NCBI GenBank assembly: GCA_963932465.1
Contig: OZ010792.1
Coordinates: forward strand, 279,665,836-279,729,835
Origin: Maratus speciosus
Lineage: Eukaryota > Arthropoda > Arachnida > Araneae > Salticidae
DNA: 64,000 nucleotides
Reading direction: 5' to 3'
The translations under genes were made by a program, and so were the position numbers. The notes under the pieces were generated by a model. The model was given only the letters and a program-made list of their open reading frames with translations. It did no database searches and had not been told where the DNA came from. This document shows, one piece after another, positions 1 through 12,105 of this stretch (the first letter of the stretch is position 1; every line of letters starts with the position of its first letter).

Positions 1-1276
1 GGTAAAAAGAGGGACCCCCCCCTTAGAATAAACAGGTAGAAAGAAGATACGGGGAGGAGGGGTTGGGCGCGGAGCCCTTTGAAAAACGTCAAAAAGTAAT
101 GAATACCTGTCACACTTAAATGAAATTTCAAATTTTTATTATAAAACAAACACGCCGATTTACCGCAGATAATTATTGGAGGGCTGTAGATTACAAGGAC
201 ATTAAAACTTAATTTCTCAAAAATAATATAAAGAATTAAAAAAGTAATATTCTGAACCAGATTATTTACAAATCTTGAAGTATTTATTTCAAAGTAACCA
301 AAAATATGTAGGATCCTATAGGAAAAAAAAATTATATTTTAAAAAAGCAATTTTAAATATTTGATAGAAGGCTCATTCCTAATTTTGATGATAATAAAAT
401 ACATTTTTAGCTAGATTAATAAAAGCAAATTCGGTCTCAATTGATTGAAAGCAATATGAAGTGTTTTTAAATAAATACTTAAGAATAGTACAATAATTAC
501 AATGTTTCCCCAAATAAGTTGCAATGCCATTAAAAAATAAACTAAAATAAAAGTTCCTTACTAAAGATTTAGAAAATTAGGAAGAATTTCTTACTAAAAC
601 TAATAGCGTCAATTGTTATTTAATTATTATATTAATTGACTACAATAGGTTTTGGAATAACTAATTCAGTGCGAAAATGTATACTTGACATATCACATCG
701 CCGATTTTTCTCATACGTACGTACATCGTGATCGTGGTGTTGCTCGCCGATCATTAAAAAAGAAAAAAAAAAAGACTTGTAATCGAGAATGTGATGATTT
801 GTGATTGGTATCGATTTTGGATAATCTCGATACCTAAAATGAAAGATTCGATCCCGATCTCCGTTTAAGCGACAAGTCGTGTGTGCGTTGTCTACGATCT
901 ACTTCGGAGATCGTAGAAGAAACCGGTCTTGCTCATCATCGATGCGATCTCCAGATTAGTGCTGCTGCAAGCGAGTGTTTGAAGATCGTGGGGGAAAAAC
1001 CGGTCTTACCACCGATCTCGCTCATCATCCATCAAAGCCTTCTCAAGTCTTTAGGCGGCTTTGCATCCATGCGATCTCCGTATTAGAGATGCATCGCGCA
1101 AGCGTTCGAAGATCGGAGGTGAAACCAGTCTTGCTAATCGGCCTCGTTCGTCATCGTACTGGCGTGATGCATCGTATGGGCGCGATTCATCACTAAACGA
1201 AAGATTGGGAAATCGGTTTGACGATTTATGATTTAAATCGATATCACGCGATGTATCGATGCATCGCCCAGTCCTA
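1..1276 (+). mobile_element. right end of a hAT-like element (copy C')
   Basis: This segment is collinear with 30860-32041, with small indels, and both end in ATCGCCCAGTCCTA. That is the inverted form of the TAGGACTGGGCGAT terminus at 7455. The copy joins the older element A1 at 1276/1277, and the inverted A copy at 43.6-43.75 kb shows A sequence continuing past this point. The 8 bases after the end, CTAAGAAT, are the expected TSD half, but the partner lies left of the window. No convincing reading frame is present, only short chance ORFs. The last ~450 bp are GC-richer and rich in CGAT words. Confidence 0.75.
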
Positions 1277-2052
1277 CTAAGAATTACATCATGCCTCAAT
1301 GATGACATAATCATAAATAATTCTCATGCTAATGAATGCTGTGAGTTTTCTTTGCTCTATGGCTATTAGGTTTAGTAAGTCTTTGTTTTTCTTACATTCC
1401 TACATGGAATTGGGGTTTTGCATTATGATTTTATTCTGTTACTAACTGGGTTGGCACGGTTTAAATCAATTGATTAACCAACTGGTTTTTTTTTTCTAAA
1501 AAAACCCCAATTGTTTTTTTTAGAACAAATTTAATATAATATTTTCTCATTTTTGTAATTTAAGTGTTACAAATTATTGGATATAAATAATTTCTACTTT
1601 TAACAGACTTATCTCTGCAGTCACCGTGAGACATAGTGAGTCTAGGTCATATTTGTATGCATGTAGAATGCAAATTGCATGTGTTGATGAATATATCTGA
1701 AGCTCTAAAGAGAAAACTTAAAACATGTGAATTTAGCAAAGATAAAATAGATTAAAAGTGTTTAATATTTAGACTAAAATATTTTCCTTTGAGAAAAAGC
1801 AGATTATTTACAATTAATAACATAAAATGATCTTTAAGATTTTAGTCAAGCTGTAAAAGAAAATTTTCTTGATAAGGGAGATTATCTTTTAAGGCTGTTC
1901 TCAACTGCTCTGCTCAATAAGCATAAAGCGTTTTGACACATTTACAAATTCATTTTTTATTGGAAAGATATAAAATAGGTAGGCCTGACTATGGAAGCGA
2001 TTTGGAATCGAACTCTGTTTTCCGTTTTTTGACAAATAAATTACATATTGAG

Positions 2053-3868
2053 TAGAGTGTCAACGATTTTAATCAGTTGATTTAAATCATTGATTAAAAT
2101 CATGATTTTAATCAACCAATTTTTTTTAAATCATTGATTTAAATCAAAAAAATTTTTAATGTTTAAAATGTCAAAAAAAGTATAAAAATCTAACATGAAC
2201 CTACTTTGAAAGTTTCTACGGGCATTTTGACTTATGAATAAACAAAAAAAGAGCTTTAAATAATTGTTTCTAAGCTTAATTCATGAGTATTGTAAAAAAT
2301 TAAAAACAGTTGAGTTAGTAAAAACTTTTGTTTTTAAGTTTTTATCCAAATTAAAACAGTTTCATTTAAAAATGATATTTAAATCTAATATAATTTGCAA
2401 TGTCATAATTTCCTTTAGATCATCAATTTATGCATTATTTTGTATAAAATACACATAGCAAATGTAATTCATTTCTATAAGTAAAAGAATAAAAAGTAAT
2501 TAATGGCCATCTCTAGTTAAAGAAGAATAAAAGAATGACATCTGCTCAACAGCTAAATTGTAAATGAATGCATGCAAGAAAAATAAATAATTGGTGTAAA
2601 AATGCTAAGCACAGCAAAAGCTTCTTCGGTATAGGTTGAATAAATGCTTTAACTTTGTAACTTATACATACTAAATAAAAATAATTAATTAGGGATTGAA
2701 AAGGCAGCGAAACTTTTCTTAAAAAGAAAAAAAAAAATTGAACCACTGAAAGCTAATAATCCACACTGAGAGGTAATAATAATGCTCAGTGAACAGTGCT
2801 TTTGAGGATTTCAGATATAAGTGGCTAACTTATATTTATTCTATATGAATGGGTCTAACTCATTCTCAAAATTTTTCTGGTTAGCATATACATACATGTG
2901 TGTAAGTTTTAGATTTTGGTGGTTTACAGTAATTTTCCTAAATACAAATGCAAAACGAGCTGCAGATAATATTTGTTAGTTTTGTTATTTGTGTACTAAC
3001 TAACCAAATTACTTAATTGCAGTTTTTATTAATTCTGTAATTACTTATACTGTTTCTTGTTTCTTCTTTTTTTTTAATGGTGACACTTTTGAAATTGGCA
3101 AAATGCACCCTGCCTTTAAAAAAAAAAAAAAAAAAAAAAAAGTTGAAATTCATCTGTAGTTGTAGCCAGAGATTTCTTGTTAAAAACTTCCCCATTCAAC
3201 AGTATTTCTAAATTCATGTAGCCAAGATCTTGCAAAAAACAGGATATTATGAAAGTATGTTTTTTAATTGTATTTTTCAATTTGTTATGCATAAAATTGT
3301 TAAAAATTAAGCACACTTTATTTATCATACTAAAAATTCTTTTTTTTTTAACCTTATATATTGCTAAACACGTTACCAATATATTTCCTTATGGAATAGT
3401 GCCCTTTTTTGGAACTAGCATCTTGTCCCTTTTTCTTTCTAAAATGAATACTACATTACTATAATTTTAATAAATAAGGCCTAAAAATGTATAATATGTT
3501 CCTAATTAGAGAGTTTATTGTTTAATAATTATTAATTTGAAGTAGCCTTAACTATTTAATATAAAATACAGTTAATAATTTTAATATGTTAAATATCACT
3601 AGTATTTATAAAGTTTTACATAATTATTACAATATTAATGTATATAACATTATTGTATGATACTACCTAATGAAATTACTAATTTGCAGTTTTTATATTT
3701 CCTGTAATTACTAATTATAATTTTATTAATTAAAATTATGTTATCAATTAGTGGTTTAATTGTTTTGGGAACCTAAAGCTCTCGGTAGCTATTCAGTATT
3801 TGAATGGGGAAAAAAATCATAAAAATCTGATTTAAATAAAAAAAAAATCATGATTTTTTTACACCCTA
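2053..3868. mobile_element. nested non-autonomous hAT-like element U
   Basis: The left end reads TAGAGTGTCAACGATTTTAA, and the right end in reverse complement reads TAGGGTGTAAAAAAATCATG. Flanking octamers atattgag (2045-2052) and gtgttgag (3869-3876) agree at 6 of 8 positions, so this is an old TSD. The termini are rich in ATTTAAATC and AATCATGATT words, typical of one widespread hAT-type MITE group. The interior is AT-rich with homopolymer runs (A22 near 3118) and no convincing coding sequence. The inverted copy A2 appears to lack this insert near 38.69 kb. Confidence 0.6.
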
Positions 3869-4840
3869 GTGTTGAGTTATAAGCAATTTTGATCATGTGA
3901 CAAAGATATTTTTTACCACTTTCTTAAGTGGTTATTCTTCTTTCGCATGGAAATTCAGTTCAGAACGCCCACTTTGAAAATATTTTTTGAAAGATTTATT
4001 GTGTTTGCAAAAACAAACAGAAAACACGGTTTGATTACATAGTTTCTGAACAACAACACCTCCTAGTTTGATGCATTTCCGAACAGAAATGACATAAAAC
4101 TTATGTTATAAAGTTTTCCTTTCGGATTTGAGAACAGGCTTAAGAATAAAAAAGAAACTCCAGATATAAAGTCGAATAAGAGGACATTGAAAAATTGAGT
4201 GCTAGCGAAGCACCTGTTTACTTTTAACTAAAATATGCACTAACAGGGTTCTTATGCGACTGGAAAACAGGGAATTGTCAGGGAAAATGACAAGTGCTCT
4301 AAAAGTCAGGGAAAATTTAAAAAAAATTCTAAAACCTGGAAATGTCAGGGATTTTCTTTTAATGGACTATCATGCGTCAACATTCTCCCGAGTTCACGGT
4401 GCGTCTTCAAAAAAGTTGCGATTTTTCCCTTAAAAGGAGAATTTTTGCTATATTCATATTTTTAACATAAAGATGTTTTAGCTATACAAATGTTGAGCCT
4501 TGTTAAGGTGGCTAGGATGAGATATCATGAATAATTATATAAGAAAAGTATGAAAATTATGAAGCAAGACAAAAAAAAAAAAAAAAAAGATAAAAGAAGG
4601 CTGTAGCTGAAGTTAAAATGTTAAAAGACAAAAGAAAATGAAACTTTTGCACAACAAACTGCTTCTGAAACAACACAAACAAATGACATGATAGTAGAAG
4701 TCTAAAAAAAGTTAAATGTGTAATAATAAATTTAATAATAAATAAATGTGTTTAATATGTGTAAATTCAGTTATGTAAATAAAAAGTCACTTTGAATCCA
4801 TCTGAGCTGTATTTTAGTTTTGCTTGTTTATATATATGTA

Positions 4841-6694
4841 TCATCATCATCATCAACCGTTTTCAATCCACTGCTGGATGTAGGTCTCCCCCAGATTTTT
4901 CCAATATTTCCTGTCAAGTGCTTTAGTCATCCAATTTACACCGGCTACTTTTCTGATTTCATCACTCCATCTTACTTGAGGTCATCTTCTTGGCCGTTTT
5001 ACATCTCTGGGATACCACTGCAGGGTGTTTGTGCTCCATCTATTGTCTTGTCTTCTTGCGATGTGCCCAGCCCATTTCCATTTTAGCCGTTTAATTCTTT
5101 CAATGATGTCAAAAACTTTCGTCTGACTTCTTATCCAGGTTATTCTTTTTCTGTCTCTTCTAGTTATACCTAGCATACATCTTTCCATACTTCTCTGTGT
5201 TGTTTGTAATCTTTGTACCATCCGTTTTGTTAGCGTCCATGTTTCTGCTCCATAAGTTAGGACAGGCAAAACACATTGGTTAAATACCTTTCTTTTCAAA
5301 CACAGGGGCATGCTACTCTTCAGAATAATATTGTTCTTCCCAAAAGCACTCCATCCATTTCTTATTCTTCTATTGATTTCATTCATGATACTATTATCAG
5401 ATGATATTTCTTGCCTAAGGTACACATAACTTTGCACTTCTTTAATTTCAGTGTTGTTGTAGACGATTTTCTTTTTTGATGCAAATGAATTGAACATCAC
5501 CTTAGTCTTTTCCAAGTTTATTTTTAATCCCACATTAATGCTAGCTTCTGCCAAATCTTTTAGCATATTTTCCAATTCTTCAGGACTGTTACTGAAAATT
5601 AAAATGTCGTCAGCGAATCGGAGATGACTTAAATATTCCCCATTTATTCTAATCCCTTTGTTTTCCCAATCCAGCTTCTTGAAAATATTTTCTAAGACAG
5701 CAGTAAAAAGCTTAGGCGAGATGGTGTCTCCTTGTCTTACCCCTCTTCCAAGCTTGATCTTTGCTTTTCCTTTGTCCAAGCGGATGGTTGCTGTTGCTTT
5801 CTTGTAAATCTTCTTTATAATATTGATGTAAGGTTTGTCTATACCAATGTCCTCCAGAGATTCTACTACTGCTGATGTGTAGACCGAATCAAATGCTTTT
5901 TCATAATCAATAAAGGCAAGGCAAAGAGGTAAATTATATTCCTTATGTTTTTCTATGAGTTCCCTTACCATTTGGATATGATCCATTGTGCTGAATCCAC
6001 TTCGGAATCCTGCTTGTTCTCTAGGTTGAGCTGAGTCCAGAGCTGATTCAAGTCTTGTCGTTAAAACTTTGGTGAAAATTTTATAAATCACTGACAGTAA
6101 GCTGATTGGACGGTAGTTTTTAATGTTTTCCTTCTCTCCTTTCTTGTAAAGTAGCACCATCACAGCATTATTCCAATCTTCTGGTACATCTGACTTCTGG
6201 AGACATTTGGAAAACAGTAAGGATAGCATTTTTGCAAATTCTTCTCCTGCTTCTTTGATAAGGTCGATTGTAATTCCATCTTCTCCGGGGCATTTACCTT
6301 TTTTCATAAATTTAATGGCTTGTAAAACTTCGTCTGTCGTCACTGGGATTATGGCATCGGTTTCTGTTAAGTTTTCTCGTGGATCACATAAGTTGATTTC
6401 CCTCTGATCTTCACATTTATATAAATCGTTATAGAATTTTTCGACAATGTGTACTATTTCTTTATTGATTTTGGTGATTGTTCCATCTGCCCTCTTTAGT
6501 GCAAAAATACCTTTTCTTCCAACACAAAGTTTTCGCCTAGCTGATTTTAAACTTTTGTTATCTTCTAGAATTTTCTTGACAAGATCAGAGTTAAATTTTC
6601 TGATATCTTCTGTAACACATTTTCTTACCGTTTTACATAATTCAGCATATTCAACTCTTGATTTAGGATCGTTTTTCTTCATTTTAAATATGTA
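4841..6694 (-). mobile_element. 5'-truncated RTE-clade LINE
   Basis: The minus-strand element ends in a short (TGA)n microsatellite (TCA repeats at 4841-4855) directly after its stop codon, which is the usual RTE 3' end. The 5' break lies near 6682-6694, inside the region between the endonuclease and reverse transcriptase domains. Both flanks are TATATATGTA-like, so an AT-rich target-site duplication is possible but cannot be delimited. Confidence 0.8.
4853..6682 (-). pseudogene. RTE-type reverse transcriptase, endonuclease missing, one internal stop
   Basis: An ORF of 580 codons (from an upstream ATG at 6724; the element-derived ATG is at 6682) encodes a non-LTR reverse transcriptase. Visible motifs are LLYKKGEKENIKNYRPISLL (about residues 191-210), the motif A region AFIDYEKAFDSV (about 270-281), GVRQGD (about 328-333) and FADDILIF (about 370-377, the catalytic Asp pair). 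A C-terminal region with QRSMERCMLGI and KWKWAGHIARR is typical of the arthropod RTE 'endonuclease-reverse transcriptase' family. The TGA at 4982-4984 stands where the family normally has a Gly or Arg codon. The frame continues in register for about 43 more codons (PQVRWSDEIRKVAG...) to a natural stop at 4853, so the break is one nonsense change. The N-terminal APE endonuclease is absent through 5' truncation. Confidence 0.9.
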
Positions 6695-7820
6695 TATATA
6701 TATATTATATATTGTAAATGTCAAATGATATAGATTTTTAGTTTTGATTTTATATGTTATTTTAATTTTCAGATGTAAGTTTAATCATTAAGATCTTGAA
6801 TTGTAATTCGTATTTCTAAAAATGTCGTGAATATTGGTCAGGGAATTGTAAGAAATATGGCCTGGAAAACCTGGAAAAGTCAGAGAATTTTGTTATTCAA
6901 ATATAGTATGAACCCTGACTAAGATATATTTAAATCATCTCTTGCATAATCGAATCCACTATTTAGATCTGACAAGAAAATGGGGGGAAATCGAGATAAG
7001 GTTTGCTTGAGACATAATAGAAAAAAAGTCTCATAAAAATGCCCAAAAAGATATATTATTAATTTTTAGTTTAGACATTTAAAAGTAATACATATCATAA
7101 CATAGCTTAGAAAAAAAGCCTGTGTATTAAGTGTGATGGCTCTTTAAATGTTTTAGTGGATGACAGCTTAAGTCTACTTTCCCTTTTAAGATCAATGTTT
7201 TCTGTAGTCTAAAAAGCTGGTAAATAGGTACTTCTGTTTATTTTACTGTCGCCTTTTTTTTTTTTTTTTTTTTAAACCTGGCAGTTTTAGAAAAGAAGTG
7301 TCAAATGGCAATACACAATACTTCTTGAAACATGTAAAGACTCTACTGCTAAATCCAAATCGTTCCAGGAACTCTTTATAAAAAGCTTTACTTTCAATAA
7401 AAGATAATAATGGACTTTACCCACGAATGGCAATAGCCATGCCTCTGCGGGGAGTAGGACTGGGCGATTTTAGGATTTCTAGATCACGATGTATCATTAA
7501 GGTTAAATCGCGATATCAGACTCTAGGTATTGCAAACATTGTTGCAATTTTAATATAAAATTTAACAGTTTTACATATTCAAGCTCGTTTTATGCTTTAA
7601 AACAACTTTTTTTATAAGTAGAGGTTTATGTACAACAAATTTTAAATAAAATTTGTATAATAAATACTTTAATTAAAAAATGGACTTTACATATCTTAGG
7701 CTTACATATTAATTCCATATGCTTATGTATTATTATTTTGTATTTTCAGCAGATTTTTTACCACGGGTGGAATGGGAGGGGGGGTGGGCATGTTAATAAT
7801 ATTGTCATAAGACATTGTTT

Positions 7821-9214
7821 TATTAAAATAAAAATATTTTTTATCTTTAATTATGATTTTCTTGAAATGTTTAATTTTTTAAAATCAATTGAGAAATATT
7901 TTTTACATCATGAAAGTTAAGAAAACATTTAAAAAATTAAAAAATAGAGAAATAGGGATATTTCTCCTTGTATGTGCTCATTAGTCAGCTTAAATAATAT
8001 GCAAAATTACTTCTTTGCTTTGATTTTTGAAGCAGTTATTCCCCAGAGTACCCGATTTATAATTATAGATAATATTTATATTTTGCGAATTTCGCCCAAG
8101 GATCGCGAAAACGCAAATTTTGTCAAAAAATCTCGGGAAAAACGCGAAGTCCGTCAAAAGAACGTGGAAAAACGCGATTTTTTTCAAAAGATCACTTAAA
8201 AAACGCGAATTTCGGCAGAAAAATCACGGGAAAATGTGAATTTTGCCAAAAGATCACTTAAAAAACGTGAATTTAGTAAAAAAAAAAAAAAATCACGGGA
8301 AAATGCGAATTTTGTCAAAGGATTGCAAAGGGAGGAAAAAGGATTGTCATATGTTTTCAGACCAGGGGTGATTCTGTTCCAAATTTTCGGAAAAATTGGG
8401 GCAATGATTTTCGAAAATTAAAAAGTAATCGGTCATAAATCCGAAAATTCGGACATAAAATATATCGCGAATTTCGTCAGAGGGTCGTGAAAAAATCGCA
8501 AATTTCGTCAAAAGTTCACGAAAAAACCGCAATTGTCAAAGGATCGCGAAAAAACTGCAAGTTTCGTCATAAGATCGCGAAAAAACGGCAAATTTCGTCG
8601 AAAGATCGCGAAAAAACGACCAATTTCGTCGAAAGATCGCGAAAAAACGGAAAATTTCGTCAAAAAATTGCAAAAAAACGGAAAATTTCGTTAAAAGATC
8701 GCAAAAAAAACGGCAAAAGAGCGCGAAAAAACACGCGAAAAAGTGGCGGGAGTGGATTTTTATTAAAATAAAAATATTTTTATCTTTAATTATGATTTTC
8801 TTGAAATGTTTAATTTTTTAAAATCAATTGAGAAATATTTTTTACATCATGAAAGTTAAGAAAACATTTAAAAAATTAAAAAATAGAGAAATAGGGATAT
8901 TTCTCCTTGTATGTGCTCATTAGTCAGCTTAAATAATATGCAAAATTACTTCTTTGCTTTGATTTTTGAAGCAGTTATTCCCCAGAGTACCCGACTTACA
9001 ATTATAGATAATATTTATATTTTGCGAATTTCGCCCAAGGATCGCGAAAACGCAAATTTTGTCAAAAAATCTCGTGAAAAACGCGAAGTCCGTCAAAAGA
9101 ACGTGGAAAAACGCGATTTTTTTCAAAAGATCACTTAAAAAACGCGAATTTCGGCAGAAAAATCACGGGAAAATGTGAATTTTGCCAAAAGATCACTTAA
9201 AAAACGTGAATTTA

Positions 9215-9253
<39 letters not shown>

Positions 9254-11104
9254 CGGGAAAATGCGAATTTTGTCAAAGGATTGCAAAGGGAGGAAAAAGG
9301 ATTGTCATATGTTTTCAGACCAGGGGTGATTCTGTTCCAAATTTTCGGAAAAATTGGGGCAAAGATTTTCGAAAATTAAAAAGTAATCGGTCATAAATCC
9401 GAAAATTCGGACATAAAATATATCGCGAATTTCGTCAGAGGGTCGTGAAAAAATCGCAAATTTCGTCAAAAGTTCACGAAAAAACCGCAATTGTCAAAGG
9501 ATCGCGAAAAAACTGCAAGTTTCGTCATAAGATCGCGAAAAAACGGCAAATTTCGTCGAAAGATCGCGAAAAAACGACCAATTTCGTCGAAAGATCGCAA
9601 AAAAAACGGAAAATTTCGTCAAAAAATTGCAAAAAAACGGAAAATTTCGTTAAAAGATCGCAAAAAAAAACGGCAAAAGAGCGCGAAAAAACACGCGAAA
9701 AAGTGGCGGGAGTGGATTTTTATTAAAATAAAAATATTTTTATCTTTAATTATGATTTTCTTGAAATGTTTAATTTTTTAAAATCAATTGAGAAATATTT
9801 TTTACATCATGAAAGTTAAGAAAACATTTAAAAAATAGAGAAATAGGGATATTTCTCCTTGTATGTGCTCATTAGTCAGCTTAAATAATATGCAAAATTA
9901 CTTCTTTGCTTTGATTTTTGAAGCAGTTATTCCCCAGAGTACCCGATTTATAATTATAGATAATATTTATATTTTGCGAATTTCGCCCAAGGATCGCGAA
10001 AACGCAAATTTTGTCAAAAAATCTCGGGAAAAACGCGAAGTCCGTCAAAAGAACGTGGAAAAACGCGATTTTTTTCAAAAGATCACTTAAAAAACGCGAA
10101 TTTCGGCAGAAAAATCACGGGAAAATGTGAATTTTGCCAAAAGATCACTTAAAAAACGTGAATTTAGTAAAAAAAAAAAAAATCACGGGAAAATGCGAAT
10201 TTTGTCAAAGGATTGCAAAGGGAGGAAAAAGGATTGTCATATGTTTTCAGACCAGGGGTGATTCTGTTCCAAATTTTCGGAAAAATTGGGGCAATGATTT
10301 TCGAAAATTAAAAAGTAATCGGTCATAAATCCGAAAATTCGGACATAAAATATATCGCGAATTTCGTCAGAGGGTCGTGAAAAAATCGCAAATTTCGTCA
10401 AAAGTTCACGAAAAAACCGCAATTGTCAAAGGATCGCGAAAAAACTGCAAGTTTCGTCATAAGATCGCGAAAAAACGGCAAATTTCGTCGAAAGATCGCG
10501 AAAAAAACGACCAATTTCGTCGAAAGATCGCGAAAAAACGGAAAATTTCGTCAAAAAATTGCAAAAAAACGGAAAATTTCGTTAAAAGATCGCAAAAAAA
10601 ACGGCAAAAGAGCGCGAAAAAACACGCGAAAAAGTGGCGGGAGTGGATTTTTATTAAAATAAAAATATTTTTATCTTTAATTATGATTTTCTTGAAATGT
10701 TTAATTTTTTAAAATCAATTGAGAAATATTTTTTACATCATGAAAGTTAAGAAAACATTTAAAAAATTAAAAAATAGAGAAATAGGGATATTTCTCCTTG
10801 TATGTGCTCATTAGTCAGCTTAAATAATATGCAAAATTACTTCTTTGCTTTGATTTTTGAAGCAGTTATTCCCCAGAGTACCCGATTTACAATTATAGAT
10901 AATATTTATATTTTGCGAATTTCGCCCAAGGATCGCGAAAACGCAAATTTTGTCAAAAAATCTCGTGAAAAACGCGAAGTCCGTCAAAAGAACGTGGAAA
11001 AACGCGATTTTTTTCAAAAGATCACTTAAAAAACGCGAATTTCGCCAGAAAAATCACGGGAAAATGTGAATTTTGCCAAAAGATCACTTAAAAAACGTGA
11101 ATTT

Positions 11105-11139
<35 letters not shown>

Positions 11140-12052
11140 CGGGAAAATGCGAATTTTGTCAAAGGATTGCAAAGGGAGGAAAAAGGATTGTCATATGTTT
11201 TCAGACCAGGGGTGATTCTGTTCCAAATTTTCGGAAAAATTGGGGCAAAGATTTTCGAAAATTAAAAAGTAATCGGTCATAAATCCGAAAATTCGGACAT
11301 AAAATATATCGCGAATTTCGTCAGAGGGTCGTGAAAAAATCGCAAATTTCGTCAAAAGTTCACGAAAAAACCGCAATTGTCAAAGGATCGCGAAAAAACT
11401 GCAAGTTTCGTCATAAGATCGCGAAAAAACGGCAAATTTCGTCGAAAGATCGCGAAAAAACGACCAATTTCGTCGAAAGATCGCGAAAAAACGGAAAATT
11501 TCGTCAAAAAATTGCAAAAAAACGGAAAATTTCGTTAAAAGATCGCAAAAAAAAAAACGGCAAAAGAGCGCGAAAAAACACGCGAAAAAGTGGCGGGAGT
11601 GGATTTTTATTAAAATAAAAATATTTTTATCTTTAATTATGATTTTCTTGAAATGTTTAATTTTTTAAAATCAATTGAGAAATATTTTTTACATCATGAA
11701 AGTTAAGAAAACATTTAAAAAATAGAGAAATAGGGATATTTCTCCTTGTATGTGCTCATTAGTCAGCTTAAATAATATGCAAAATTACTTCTTTGCTTTG
11801 ATTTTTGAAGCAGTTATTCCCCAGAGTACCCGATTTATAATTATAGATAATATTTATATTTTGCGAATTTCGCCCAAGGATCGCGAAAACGCAAATTTTG
11901 TCAAAAAATCTCGGGAAAAACGCGAAGTCCGTCAAAAGAACGTGGAAAAACGCGATTTTTTTCAAAAGATCACTTAAAAAACGCGAATTTCGGCAGAAAA
12001 ATCACGGGAAAATGTGAATTTTGCCAAAAGATCACTTAAAAAACGTGAATTT

Positions 12053-12105
<53 letters not shown>

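Larger units (their letters stand above)
4244..6917. mobile_element. hAT-like element D (CAGGGTTC termini) carrying a LINE
   Basis: The left end is CAGGGTTCTTATGCGACTGG and the right end in reverse complement is CAGGGTTCATACTATATTTG. The 5-bp direct repeat ACTAA abuts both ends (4239-4243, 6918-6922). Subterminal phrases such as gtcaggga, cctggaaa and gtcagagaattt are characteristic of a widespread hAT-type repeat whose ends read 'cctggaaaa...cagggaattt'. Removing the LINE leaves about 0.8 kb of non-autonomous sequence. A related single end occurs at 52762. The superfamily is inferred from the termini because no D-derived transposase is visible. Confidence 0.6.

Noticed and set aside
883..1314. 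Small ORFs in the GC-richer part of C'
   Set aside because: Both strands are open by chance in CGAT-rich sequence. The 31.7-32.0 kb copy has indels that break all of them.
3013..3379. Overlapping minus-strand ORFs
   Set aside because: They are created by the A22 run and AT-rich sequence, with no domain or splice support.
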